Assembly: GCA_943736015.1 (NCBI GenBank)
Contig: OX031057.1
Coordinates: forward strand, 55,505,001-55,569,000
Direction of reading: 5' to 3'
Source: Tridacna crocea
Lineage: Eukaryota; Mollusca; Bivalvia; Cardiida; Cardiidae
Length of the DNA: 64,000 bases
Shown: positions 35,851-46,800 of the stretch, piece by piece
Layout of the letters: every line of letters begins with the position of its first letter
How positions within the stretch are numbered: position 1 is the first letter of the stretch
Notes under the pieces: generated by a model
Told to the model about the DNA's origin: nothing
Seen by the model: the letters and a program-made list of their open reading frames with translations, nothing else
The model's database searches: none
Position numbers and translations under genes: made by a program

Positions 35851-36045
35851 GTCTGTATTCACCAACCATTCTTAAGAATATTCTTAGTCTTATTCTTCAG
35901 AATTTCTTCAGCGTTAAAGTAACAGAACTTCTGATTGGCGAAACCAAATGGTTTTGCCAATCAGAAGTTCTGTAACTTTCTCGGTCAGAAAATCTTGAAG
36001 AATAAGACAAAAAACGTTCAGAAGACTGGTTGGTGAATACAGACC
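35851..36045. mobile_element. Fold-back element (TTCACCAACCATTCTTAAG type)
   Basis: Inverted ends GTCTGTATTCACCAACC and GGTTGGTGAATACAGAC. The centre pairs TTCTGATTGGC with GCCAATCAGAA. Confidence 0.8.
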
Positions 36046-36496
36046 CCGGAATGCCTAACTGTACAATTGTTCACCAACCTTTTTCATTACATCAATCCCA
36101 CCCATTCGAATTTCTTAACTGGCTTTCCGATTGGCCGAGACAGAATCATTGGCCAATCAAACGCCTCGATTGACATCACACCTTAAAAGTAACATTTAAG
36201 TCATGCTCTGTGAAAAAGGGGGCTTAATGCATCCGTATCGACCCAAATCAGCCTCATTCAGCGTTGCCTGTGAATAGGACTCCGATGCATAGAATTCTAA
36301 AAACTGTGAATTGCTGTAAATTCTATTAACTTCATCCCTTTGTCAGAAGATTGTCACAAGGTCTTTCCTAAAGAGTTTGCTATAGTCAGACAGACAAAAA
36401 AAACACCCTTTAATCATAGAAAAGTATTGATACCTGTTTTAAATGGTTCACATTTTAGTTGATTTTAAGAATGGCTGAAAGACCAATTCTAATTTC

Positions 36497-36712
36497 TTAA
36501 ACCCATTGCCACACAGTCCCTACTTTTGACGACCCTGAGAAAGAAGTCCTTAGAAAACATTGTGGGAAAAGGAGAAAATGCTGGACGAAAAATTTCTCCT
36601 TTTCCCACAATGCTTTCTACCCTTCACAAAACAAATTTCAAATTTTCAGCCACATTTATTTTGTCGTCTGCAAATGCTTTCGATTTGGACAAACCGTTGC
36701 CAAAGCGACGCT
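36497..36712 (+). mobile_element. TTAA-hairpin MITE, right end missing
   Basis: It starts TTAAACCCATTGCCACACAG and has most of the palindrome, but is cut after the CTTTCGATTTGGACAAACCG stretch without a right terminal repeat. Confidence 0.75.
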
Positions 36713-38341
36713 TACGTTCATAGTTTTGACTTTGTTATTTATTGTTGTAAAGGTACAAAGTTAATACATTGTAATCTATCGTTCACATTTTTTTCTTTTT
36801 CTTAAATTGCTAGAAAAAGTAAATGAAAATTTCAAGTGTGCTAAATAGCCAAACAATGTGCTAGTTAGTTTCTGCATGGGTCCAACATCAGACTGCATGT
36901 TTTGTAGTGTCTTATCTTGGTCTGCACTCTCTTCCAAAGCGCACCGAGTAGCGTCTAGCACCTCCTTCCCCCTTCCCTCCTCTCCCCCTAATTTTCCTTC
37001 AACTATAGTACAGAGAAGAAGTATATGAAAAAGAAAAAAGAAAATATCACGTTAACTTGTTGATAACAGAGCGTCGTGATTGCGTGACGTTATGTAACCA
37101 CTCGTCACAACTCGGCCGATTCCGTACCTACATCTATGATGGCTCCCATCAAACGAGGTATGCCGAATGGTTATGTAACAAACAATTGTTCGTTTTCTCT
37201 AAAATGTTTTCATTCAAAAGTCATTCTTTGCGTGGAAAACAAAAAGTCACCTTGGATGGGTACAGTGACCCATGCTATAAGACAGTTTCTTTGCATGCCT
37301 ATCGTTTTACGAGCCTACATTTATACATTTTCTTGAGACTTTAAAGTGACACGCAGCCACATATTGCACAATATCAGGTTTCCAAAAGGGAAATCTGAAA
37401 CAACAACAAAAAAAAAATTATTCTTTAAAAAAACATCTTTAAAAAAATGGCTTAAAAGGTGGCCCTTCAGATTTTGGGACGAAAATTTTATGAAAATACA
37501 GAAAAATTATCCTTATACTCCCAAAGCCTTATACTTTCATTCATAAAATCCCAGTAGTCGAAAACCATCTAACAACGAGAAAATATAGAGATTTACTGCA
37601 GCCTAGGTCGACACCGACGGGAAACACGGTCTATTTCTACATGAGCAACTCGCTCGTTTATATACCGGAAATACACAGACGAAGCTTCAAACAAAGAAGA
37701 CATTATGGAAAATAATTACATGTACATGTTTGTTCTGTTATGGAATTTAAGCGTCACTTGTCACGTGGCAGTCACTTAACATCCCCACAATGCCCTCTTT
37801 GGCGCGAAATCTAAAAATAGCTTAAGAGGCTACATAGCCTTTCAAGGGAATACCATCAAAAAAAGTTTTGTTTTTTTTTGTAATTTTATGATAAATATAA
37901 ATTTCTTATGATTTGTAATGTTTTTCTTTTTTTTTTTTTTCATATAAATTTCAGTGATAGATCTCTATTTATATTTTTCAATTTGGTGTGATGTGAAAAA
38001 TCTACCTACCCACCTTTAAAGGCGTTTCTTTACATATAGCTTGACTTGGAGCAGTTCGAGATCAGGTGCGTAAAAAGTATCGGGATGTTCTCATTCTGTG
38101 TCTTTTTTTACCGTTTGAGATGCCTATATTTTGTAGTCTACGAATATTCTCAGTTTTGTAAAGCATAAAATTCTGCCGTCTGCAAATTCTTTCAATTTGG
38201 ACAAGACTTAAATTTTGTCGGATGGTAAAGAGGGTATAACCAAACCCAGTCAGTTTTATTCACCGATGATCAATATGCTGATAACTTGGATCAAAGGACT
38301 ATCAGGTTAAAGCAAGCACCAGCTGGCTTTTGATGCAACTT
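36713..38341. other. Non-genic interval
   Basis: A second-family MITE fragment lies at about 36870-36950 and a 3' MITE fragment at 38165-38240. Around 37330-38040 the text looks like a decayed transposon (AAAGTGACACGCAGCCACAT start), but no terminal repeats were confirmed. No gene was supported. Confidence 0.4.
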
Positions 38342-38569
38342 TTAACCCTTTATCACATGACAAAATTTTAGAATGGTTCAGATTCAAAGCATTTGCAGAC
38401 GACAAATTAAAGATGACTGAAAATTGAAATTTATTATGGGAAGGGTAGAAAACACTGTGGGAAAAGGAGAAAATGCTGGTTACCAGCATTTTCTCCTTTT
38501 TCTACAGTGTTTTCTAAAGGCTTCTTTCTCAGGGGCGGCAAAAGTAGGGATTGTGTGGTAATGGCTTAA
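38342..38569 (-). mobile_element. TTAA-hairpin MITE
   Basis: TTAACCCTTTATCACATGAC to GTGGTAATGGCTTAA with the palindrome. Confidence 0.85.
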
Positions 38570-38629
38570 TAGGCCATTAACATCATAGCGCAGATAATAG
38601 ATATGAGACGAACTCTGGCATGATAGGGT

Positions 38630-38862
38630 TTAACTCTTTTCCAAACGACAAAATTTTGGACAAGTCCAAATTGAAAGCATTTGCAGACGACAAAATAAAA
38701 TTAATGTGAATCAAAAATTGAAATTCGATTTGGAAAAGGTAGAAAACATTGTGGAAAAAGGAGAAAATGCTGGTTACCAGCATTTCTCCTTTTCCCACAA
38801 TCTTTTCATATGGCTTCTCTCTCAGGGTCGTTAAAAGTCAGGATTGTGTGGTAAAGAGTTAA
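38630..38862 (-). mobile_element. TTAA-hairpin MITE
   Basis: TTAACTCTTTTCCAAACGAC to GTGGTAAAGAGTTAA with the palindrome, one base missing from one arm. Confidence 0.85.
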
Positions 38863-38987
38863 TGCATATCCATACAGCAGTATGCCAAGCAATTCATCAT
38901 GTGATTATTGATCCATGAAATCCATTTTATCAATCAAATGGCTGAATCAGGGGGTAGTATTGTCTCTTGATATGTAGAAAATTTACC

Positions 38988-39090
38988 GGTAGCAAAAAGT
39001 ATCGATTCAGATCATCCTGCGCAGACTGCGCAAGCTGATCTGAATCGATACTCTTTGCAGTTGCAATAAACCCCCTTTTTTTACACAGCA
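38988..39090. mobile_element. CAGCCTGCGC hairpin family copy
   Basis: AAAAGTATCGATTCAGATCA, then CCTGCGCAGACTGCGCAAGC and TGATCTGAATCGATACTCTT: a clean hairpin. Confidence 0.75.
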
Positions 39091-39192
39091 TAGGTCATAC
39101 AGATAGGCTATCTGAAATAACTTTGTAGGTCAGCCACTTTATCTGTAAGTATCATTTAAAATATTCAAAGATAATATATACTAAAATAAAAC

Positions 39193-39421
39193 TTAACTCA
39201 TTACAAAACGAAAATATTTTAGGCTTGTCCAAATCCAAAGGATTTGCAGACGACAAAATAAAAGTGACTGAAAATTTGAAATTTGTTTTGTGAAGGGTAG
39301 AAAACATTGTGGGAAAAGGAGAAAATGCTGGTTACCAGCATTTTCTCCTTTTCCCATAATGTTTTCTAAAGGCTTCTTTCTCAGGATCATCAAAAGTAGG
39401 GACTGTGTGGTAATGGGTTAA
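39193..39421 (-). mobile_element. TTAA-hairpin MITE
   Basis: TTAACTCATTACAAAACGAA to GTGGTAATGGGTTAA with a near-perfect palindrome. Confidence 0.85.
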
Positions 39422-40216
39422 AGCCGCTTTGTAACAAGTGAGTCGTAAAAAGGGTTCCAATGCATTAACGTGATGGATTATGCTGAGCTAGACATCATGT
39501 AATTTTGAATCCATTAAACCCATAAAGCCTCACAACTGACTGAACCATGAGGTAGACTCTTCCTGTAGCATGCAGAATATTGATCAACAACAAAAAGTTT
39601 CGACTCGGGTCGATACATTTTTTTTTTCCAGATGCATTAGACCTCCTTTTCACCGAGCATGACTCTGGTACATGTAAAAAGGCGGTGGCAAATGGAGAAA
39701 TTGCTCGTGACAATGTTCGATGTTTGTTACGACCCATTTCAACCTCGCAACTTTTTCTGCAAGACGTGAACATTAAGTCATTTGCCAGCAGTAACGTTTT
39801 TGTTTTTGAAATACATATCAGACAGTCGTATAGTGAATTTCCGAAATTTGGGGATGCAACTGAAGTAAGCAAGCATCAAGTCTGAATTCAAGTTTCACTA
39901 AACTGCATATAATTTTTACGATTTGAGGAGTTTTTTTTTTTTTGGGGGGGGGGGGGGGGCGGGGGGGGGGCGTGGAGGGGGGGACTATAAGGGAGGTAAT
40001 TCAATACTTCCAATACTTTCATAAAAGATTCTTGTAGTGCTACTCTCCCTTGTAGATTTGTTCTTACAGACGAAAAATCCGAACAAGAAAATGAGTTTAT
40101 CAACATGATTGTCTTACAGTTAGGATAAATAAAAACAATGCAGCAAAATGTAGGTGTCCTTAATAAACTGTTTGTGCTTACGGATTGCTTTATGACCGAG
40201 AGCGTAAAATGTATTT
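39422..40216. other. Non-genic interval with a long G tract
   Basis: Poly-T followed by a G run broken by single C bases lies at 39931-39984; it could fold as a quadruplex or be an assembly-unstable homopolymer. A truncated CAGCCTGCGC-family piece is near 39582-39650. No gene was supported. Confidence 0.5.
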
Positions 40217-40225
40217 AAATCTAAC

Positions 40226-43200
40226 GGGTAGGCCTAAAGTACGCAATGGAAAAATTATGGAGCAATGGGCGCAATGGAAATATAAAGTACGCAATGGAAA
40301 TATATTATTTTTATTTTATTGAATAAAGTCACCGTGTATTATTTAAAAGTTTTTATTAGTATTCATTGCTGTGTTAAAAGTAATTTTTACAGGTATAAAT
40401 AAAAAGTAAAGTGTTTGTACCCCTAAAAGTACGTGCATTTGTTGTGATTGTTTCTGCACCTATTATCGGCATTATTCTAAGATGTCAATGGAATAGTTAC
40501 ATTAAAAGTACTTATAGAACAATAAAGTGTATTAAGAAAATGTGTAGTGACTAACACTGATTTTTTTATTTGTAATTCATTGAAGTATGAACTTTCAGAG
40601 CTAAATAAAGAAGCTTTAGCTTTTTTTCCCTACATTTTATGGATGTTGCAATTTCTTTTTAAATTTCCATTGCACGGGACTGGCGCAATGGAAAAAATTC
40701 GTTATATAAAATGAGTATACATATACATGTTATTAAATATAGTAAACATCTATGATTTCACACGTGTTTATTTTTACTCATTGATATCATTAATGTACAT
40801 AAACAGGTATAAACTTTTTTAAAAAAGGTTTCTGTACCCCTAACAAATGTACTTGAAGAAACTGATATTTTCCCATTATGCAGGTGTTCCCAGCAGTTAG
40901 CGACAACGACAATTTACCAAAGTCATATCAATACAAAATATTTTACTTAAAACGGGTATTTTAGTCAAGCTCTTTAAATAATGACTTAAATAACCAATAT
41001 TGAATATTTTTCAAATACATATACAGATGTTTTAACTTCCAAGTAAATTTCCATTGCACGAGACTGGCGCAATGGAAAGGGGTGTACGCAATATGGAAGG
41101 TCTCTTCTCAGATAGCGAAATTTGAAATTTACCAAAGTCATACTAAAACAAAATATTAAAGAAAAAAAAGGGTATTTTAGTATAGCTTGAAAATAGTTAC
41201 TGAAATCAGAAATATTGAATCTTATGGAAATACCTGTACAGATGTTGAAACTTGCTTTTAAGTTTCCATTGCGCGGGATCAGTGCAATAGAAAGGGAAGT
41301 ACGCAATGGAAAATCCTTAATCTAGAAAAATGCTAAGGTCCTTTATGCACGTACTGATTAGGTGCTCTCAATCATAGCCCATCTGATTTTTCAATCTGTA
41401 TTTTGCAATTAAAAGAAAAACAACTGCAGAACAGAAAATACATCGCAATTTTCCAACAATTTTTTTCAATGTTCACATAATAATAGAAATATCAGAAAAT
41501 CCTGGTTTTGCACTGAAGATTAAAGCCTAATCATAGTTTGATTACATTACCGATTTTTTACTTACTTCTGTAGTAAGCGATTAGTTGAATTGTCAGTTAA
41601 ACCATTAAATCCATTTACTTCATTCGTGTAAAACTTACAAATTGATTAAACCCTTCAGTTCGTAACACGTCATTAATTAGCACAATTAATTTTTTTTTCC
41701 ATCTCACCAGTCCTGCACAGTGTTCTTTTCCATTGCGCCAGTCCCATGCAATGGAAATCAGGGATCTTATATACGATCTCTGGTGAAGATATCAAAGGAA
41801 GTTTCATCATTTGTAATAATAATAAAAAAATAATAATAATAACAAAATTATCGTTTTTGATTCAACTTTTACCTTACTAATATTTTCTAGATTTTAGAAC
41901 ATGGTTCATATCTGACTTGAGTATATTTATTTCCATTGCGTACTTTCCTCTCCATTGCGTCAGCCCAGCGCAATGAAAATTAAAATGAATTTTTCAACAT
42001 TAGTAAAGGTGTATGAAATACAGCCACACAATTTCTGAAAAAAATCCGGTTAATGTAAATTAAAGTAACGATCCATTGCAAATGAACACGTTTGAAATAA
42101 TGCATAGTTCTTTTATTCAATAGCATGCATGTATGTATATTATGTTTCCATTGCGTATTTTGTTTTCCATTGCGCCAGTCCCGCGCGATAAAAATTTACT
42201 TGGAAGTTTAAGCATCTGCACTGGTATGAGTGAAGTTTCAAAATTTGTGCATCAAAGAACTATCCACTGAACCCAAAAGACACATTTTTCGGTGTAAGAT
42301 ACGTTTTTGATACAGTATATTCTCTAAGTTTGAATTTGGTAAACTTTCCGTTGCGCAACCTGAGAAAAAACGCATGAAGGTAAAAATCATATCACTACAA
42401 ATGCATTTCCTTTTAAGCGAGTTTTTCACCTGTATCAGTACTTTATCATAATATTAGTGAGTAAAAATAACGTGTTTGAAGTCAATTCTAGTCATTTATT
42501 GAAAAAGTGAAGCAAAATATATTTCCATTGCATACTTTCTTTTCCATTGCGCCGGTCCCGCGCAATGGAAATTTACTTGGAAATTAAACATCTGCACTGA
42601 AATGTGTATAGTTTCAAAATTATGCATCAAATAACTATCCATTGAAACCAAAAGACAGATTTGTTTTCAGTGAAAGATACGATTTGGGTACAGCATATCC
42701 CCTAAGTTTGAATTTGGTAAACTTTCCATTGCGCATCCTGAGAAAAAACACATAAAGGTAAAATCAAATATCGCTTTAAATGCATTTCTATTTTAGCGAG
42801 GTTTTCACCTGTGTCTGTACTTTAATATACATTTATGAGTACAAATAACGTATTTGAAATCAATTCTGATTTCTTCATTTGATAAATGAAGCAAAATATA
42901 TTTCCATTGCCTAATTTCTTTTCCACTGCGCCAGTCCCGCGCAATGGAATTTTACATCTGCATTGGTTTCAGTATAGTTTCAAAATTTATGCATCAAATA
43001 ACTATCCATTGAACCCAAAGACATTTGTTTTTTCAGTGTAAGATACGTTTTGGGTACAGTACATGTATATTCTCTAAGTTTGAATTTCGTAAACTTTCCA
43101 TTGCGCATCCTGAGAAAAAAACTCATGAAAGTAAAATCATATATATTACTACAAATGCATTTCTTTTTAGCGAGTTTTTCACATCTGTACTTTATTATAT

Positions 43201-43737
43201 GTAAGTGATTTTGTAATATGTTTCAAGTCAATTCTAATTACTTCATTATATAAGTGGGGAATAATATATATTTCCATTGCGTACTTTCTTTTTTTCCATT
43301 GCGCCAGTCCCGCGCAAAGGAAATTTACTTGGAACTTTAAACATCTGCACTGGTATGAGTATGGTTTCAACATTTATGCATCAAATAACTATCCATTTAA
43401 CTCAAAAGACGGGTAACTTTCAGTGAAAGATACGTTTTGGGTACAGTTTATTCTCTAAGTTTGAATTTGGTAAATTTTCCATTCCGCAAACTGAGAATAC
43501 CCACATAAAGGTAAAATCAAATATCAGTACAAAGACATTTTTTATCGATACAATGATTTTATCTGTTTTTCACCTGTATCTGAACTTAGATTTCATCAAT
43601 GAGTACAAATAACGTGTTTGAAATCAATTCTATTCACTTCATTAATAAGGGGAGCACAATATATTTCCATTGCGTACTTTCTTTTCCATTGCGCCCATTG
43701 CTCCATAATATTTCCATTGCGTACTTTAGGCCTACCG
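40226..43737. mobile_element. 3.5-kb TIR transposon with 9-bp target duplication, non-autonomous
   Basis: The element is flanked by the direct repeat AAATCTAAC at 40217-40225 and 43738-43746. Its ends are inverted: GGGTAGGCCTAAAGTACGCA at the left matches the complement of the right end with one mismatch at the first base, and the match continues for about 50-60 bp through TTATGGAGCAATGGGCGCAA. The interior is built from a palindromic module, TTCCATTGCGCCAGTCCCGC plus GCAATGGAA, in tandem units of ~375 bp (right half at about 42146, 42520, 42900, 43270 and 43665), while the left half carries the modules in the opposite direction. The longest ORF is about 106 codons and unlike a transposase. 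A 9-bp duplication and a terminal G fit Mutator-like elements; this class assignment is inference. It sits about 120 bp upstream of the ANAPC5 start codon. Confidence 0.85.
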
Positions 43738-43746
43738 AAATCTAAC

Positions 43747-43857
43747 CCCTGTTTGACACAATCGATTCGTCCTCGTATCTTAAACCAAGCAGACCTGTTG
43801 CCGCCTAATGACATAAATTCGGATGGTAAAACAGTCAGCTGAAGGCAAAAAACGACA
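43747..43857 (+). promoter_or_regulatory. ANAPC5 immediate 5' flank / presumed 5' UTR
   Basis: About 110 bp lie between the transposon's right target duplication and the ATG. No TATA box or clear initiator is visible. Before the insertion this stretch would have joined the sequence ending at 40216, so the native promoter was either split or now lies within the transposon. Confidence 0.35.
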
Positions 43858-46800
43858 ATGGCAAGCCAGTCAGATAGTCATATAAAATTTAAATCTGGGT
43901 TGATTGAAAAGAAAGCTTTGAAAGAGCAGGTGAGGCTTCTTCTTTCATCAATTTCACGTTGATGGGCGAGGGATGTCTTTCGAACGCGAAACTCGACGAA
44001 AGCTCATTTATTCGGATGCCCGAGCCTCTTGTCGAAGGATTTTTCATGCCAGTATATCATCATATCAGTCAATGATTGGAGTCAATATTTACATTTTCAA
44101 ATAATAACATTTTACAGTACCGGCAAATGCCCTGCCGTTACACAAAATCCTGGTCAAGTCGGCCTCGGGTCAATTCGGCCCGAGTCAAGTCGGCCGGGTC
44201 TACTCCGCCGGGTCAGCGCGGCCTTATACATTAAAAGGTACCTGGGCTTGTGTTGGTTGCAAGTTTATACAGAGAGATGATTGAAATAGGAGGAATACTT
44301 ATTTGTGTTATATTTGCCTTACTTTCGCAAGAAATGTTCATCCGTTTTGGTCTTTCATTCTCACTACTAAGGGATTGACATGCAGCGTCTTTAATCATTC
44401 ATTACTGCTGAAATTGATTTTAAACGTTTTACATTAAGTTCTTTATTAATTGAACAACAAACAACAATGACTGATAATTGTTTTCAAGTGTGAAAACTTT
44501 ATCTACAGAGATTAGCCAATGTCTTTAATCAATAAGGTACATGTTTGCATTCAATTAGAAGAATGTTTTTGTTTTTGAATGTTTTCAATCATTATTTCTA
44601 AACACAACCTTATCAAAGTCGGTTATTCCAAAAAAGTAAAGTAATTTCAAAAAAATGGGCCATGAAAAAGAGCGACTCCCCATGGATGTGGCCTGGATAC
44701 AAATGGATAAAGATGAAAGAATCACGGGCATTTGACATTATGCAATCAAGAAAACCCTTTAAAAACACTATGTTTACAGCCAGATTATATAAGTGTTTTG
44801 AAAGGGTTTTCTGTGCGTTAACTTGGTTTTAATGCTCTCAGGATGTCAAAAGCCTGTGAAAGAATACTAATAAGAATGACATGAAATATTTATTAATACA
44901 CGCTGAACACTACATCCATTTGTAACTTAATGCTCTTTCTGCCATCTTCTTACAAGTACTCTAACATTATACCATCTGAGAATCACTTAATAAATAACTT
45001 AAACACTCATATTTAAATCATTTACATAAATGGGATACCCCATTTTGCCCAATGGAATGTAAACGGGTTGACCACGGGTAGTTGACCCAAGGCCAAGTTG
45101 ACTCAGGGGCCGAGTTGGTACCAGGCCAAGTTGACCCCCTTCCGTTATAAACTGTATAATACTGTCAATGCATGCATGTGGCATTCTTTTTTTTTTTTTT
45201 TTTTTTTTTAGTAAAAAGAAGAAATTAATGAAATTTTCAGCTTCATTCCATTGACAAATATTGAATTTGATATAAACGAAGTGGATCCAAAAAATAGTTG
45301 CAATTTTTTTGACACATCATAATTTTGATTAGCACAGGTTTTCATGATTTATGGAGGGGCCTTTTATGGTATTATGGCAATAAAATTGACATATGACCCT
45401 AATGATTTTTTTTACATCATGCATGTATGTGGTGTGCGTAATGGAAGTTACACCTATGTATGCCATACCTTTTGAAATATACTGTATCTAACATAACCTC
45501 AAATTATGCCTCTAATTCAAGGCTGACCACAATTTCTCAGCATCATGGATCATTGATAAAGACTATAGGAGTGTAGATCTGAGGGGAGTTACACTACAAT
45601 ACCTCACAGCAGTAATTTATGTCACCGGAAGAAAATGATAACCACAGTGTGTTTATGATTAACAAGGTTTATAGGTCTCAAAAGGCATACCTGTGGCATA
45701 AACGGTAAAGTAATGCTGTGACATTTTTGTGTGTGACTGTTCAGAAGCTTTGGTACCTTAGTCAGATAACCCTTATCCCAACATTCTGTTTAACCCATTA
45801 CCACACAATGCTGACTTTTGACAACCCTGAAAAGAAGCCTCAGAAAACAGTGTGGGAAAAGGAGAAAATGATGGTACCAGCATTTTCTCCTTTTCCCACA
45901 ATCTTTTCTACCCTTCACAAAACAAATTTCAAATTTTCAGTCCTTTTTATTTTGTCGTCTGTATATGCTTTCAATTTAAACAAGCCAAAGATTTTGTGGT
46001 TTGGTAATGAGTTAAACATGTGTTCCCTCATTTACTTGCATTGGCAATCAAAAGTGCTTATATTGTGAGTGTAAACTGATGATGTTATTGCATACAAGTA
46101 AAATTAGTGAATGCTTATGAAATTGAAGGTGAGAACAAAAGTAAAAAAGGGTGTTTTATAGTTTTCAATGAACATAGAAAGAAATATATTTTTTTAGATT
46201 CTTTGTTTGTCTTCAACTAGATTTCAGACAGTAATGTTGTTGTAATAACAGAATATTGTGCAATACTTTGTTATTTAATTATTTTTTGGGGTATTTTTGG
46301 ATAAAAACATGAATTTTCTCCACAATTCTGCCTAAGTTAATAGAGTTGCTTTTTGATCTATTGAATATGCAAAAAATTAGATTGCTGCTATTAACTCTTT
46401 ACCACACAATCCTGACTTTTAACGACACTGATAAAGGAAACATTAAAAACATTGTGGGAAAAGGAGAAAATGCTGGTAACCAGCATTTTCTCCTTTTCCC
46501 ACAATGTTTTCTACCCTACTGAACCGGATTTCAGTTCTTGAGTCGCATCTATGTTGTCTTCTGTAGATGCTTCCAATTTGGACTAGTCCAATGTTTTGTT
46601 GTTTGGTAAAGAGTCAAACCATGAGGTGGTAGGGTAGTTCCTTTGGTAGTTTAGTCACATGCAGTAGCAATGATGTTGAGCAGTGCTCAAACCTTTGGTA
46701 GCCCAGTGGTCATGGCGCTTTCTCTGTAAGCAAAGGAACCTGGGAATTCAAAGCCTGCAACCTGCACCACTTGCTGTCTTTTCTGTTGGATATTACCACC

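Noticed and set aside
36713..38341. Possible gene around 37057-37344
   Set aside because: Short ORFs only, no splice signals that join into a recognised protein.
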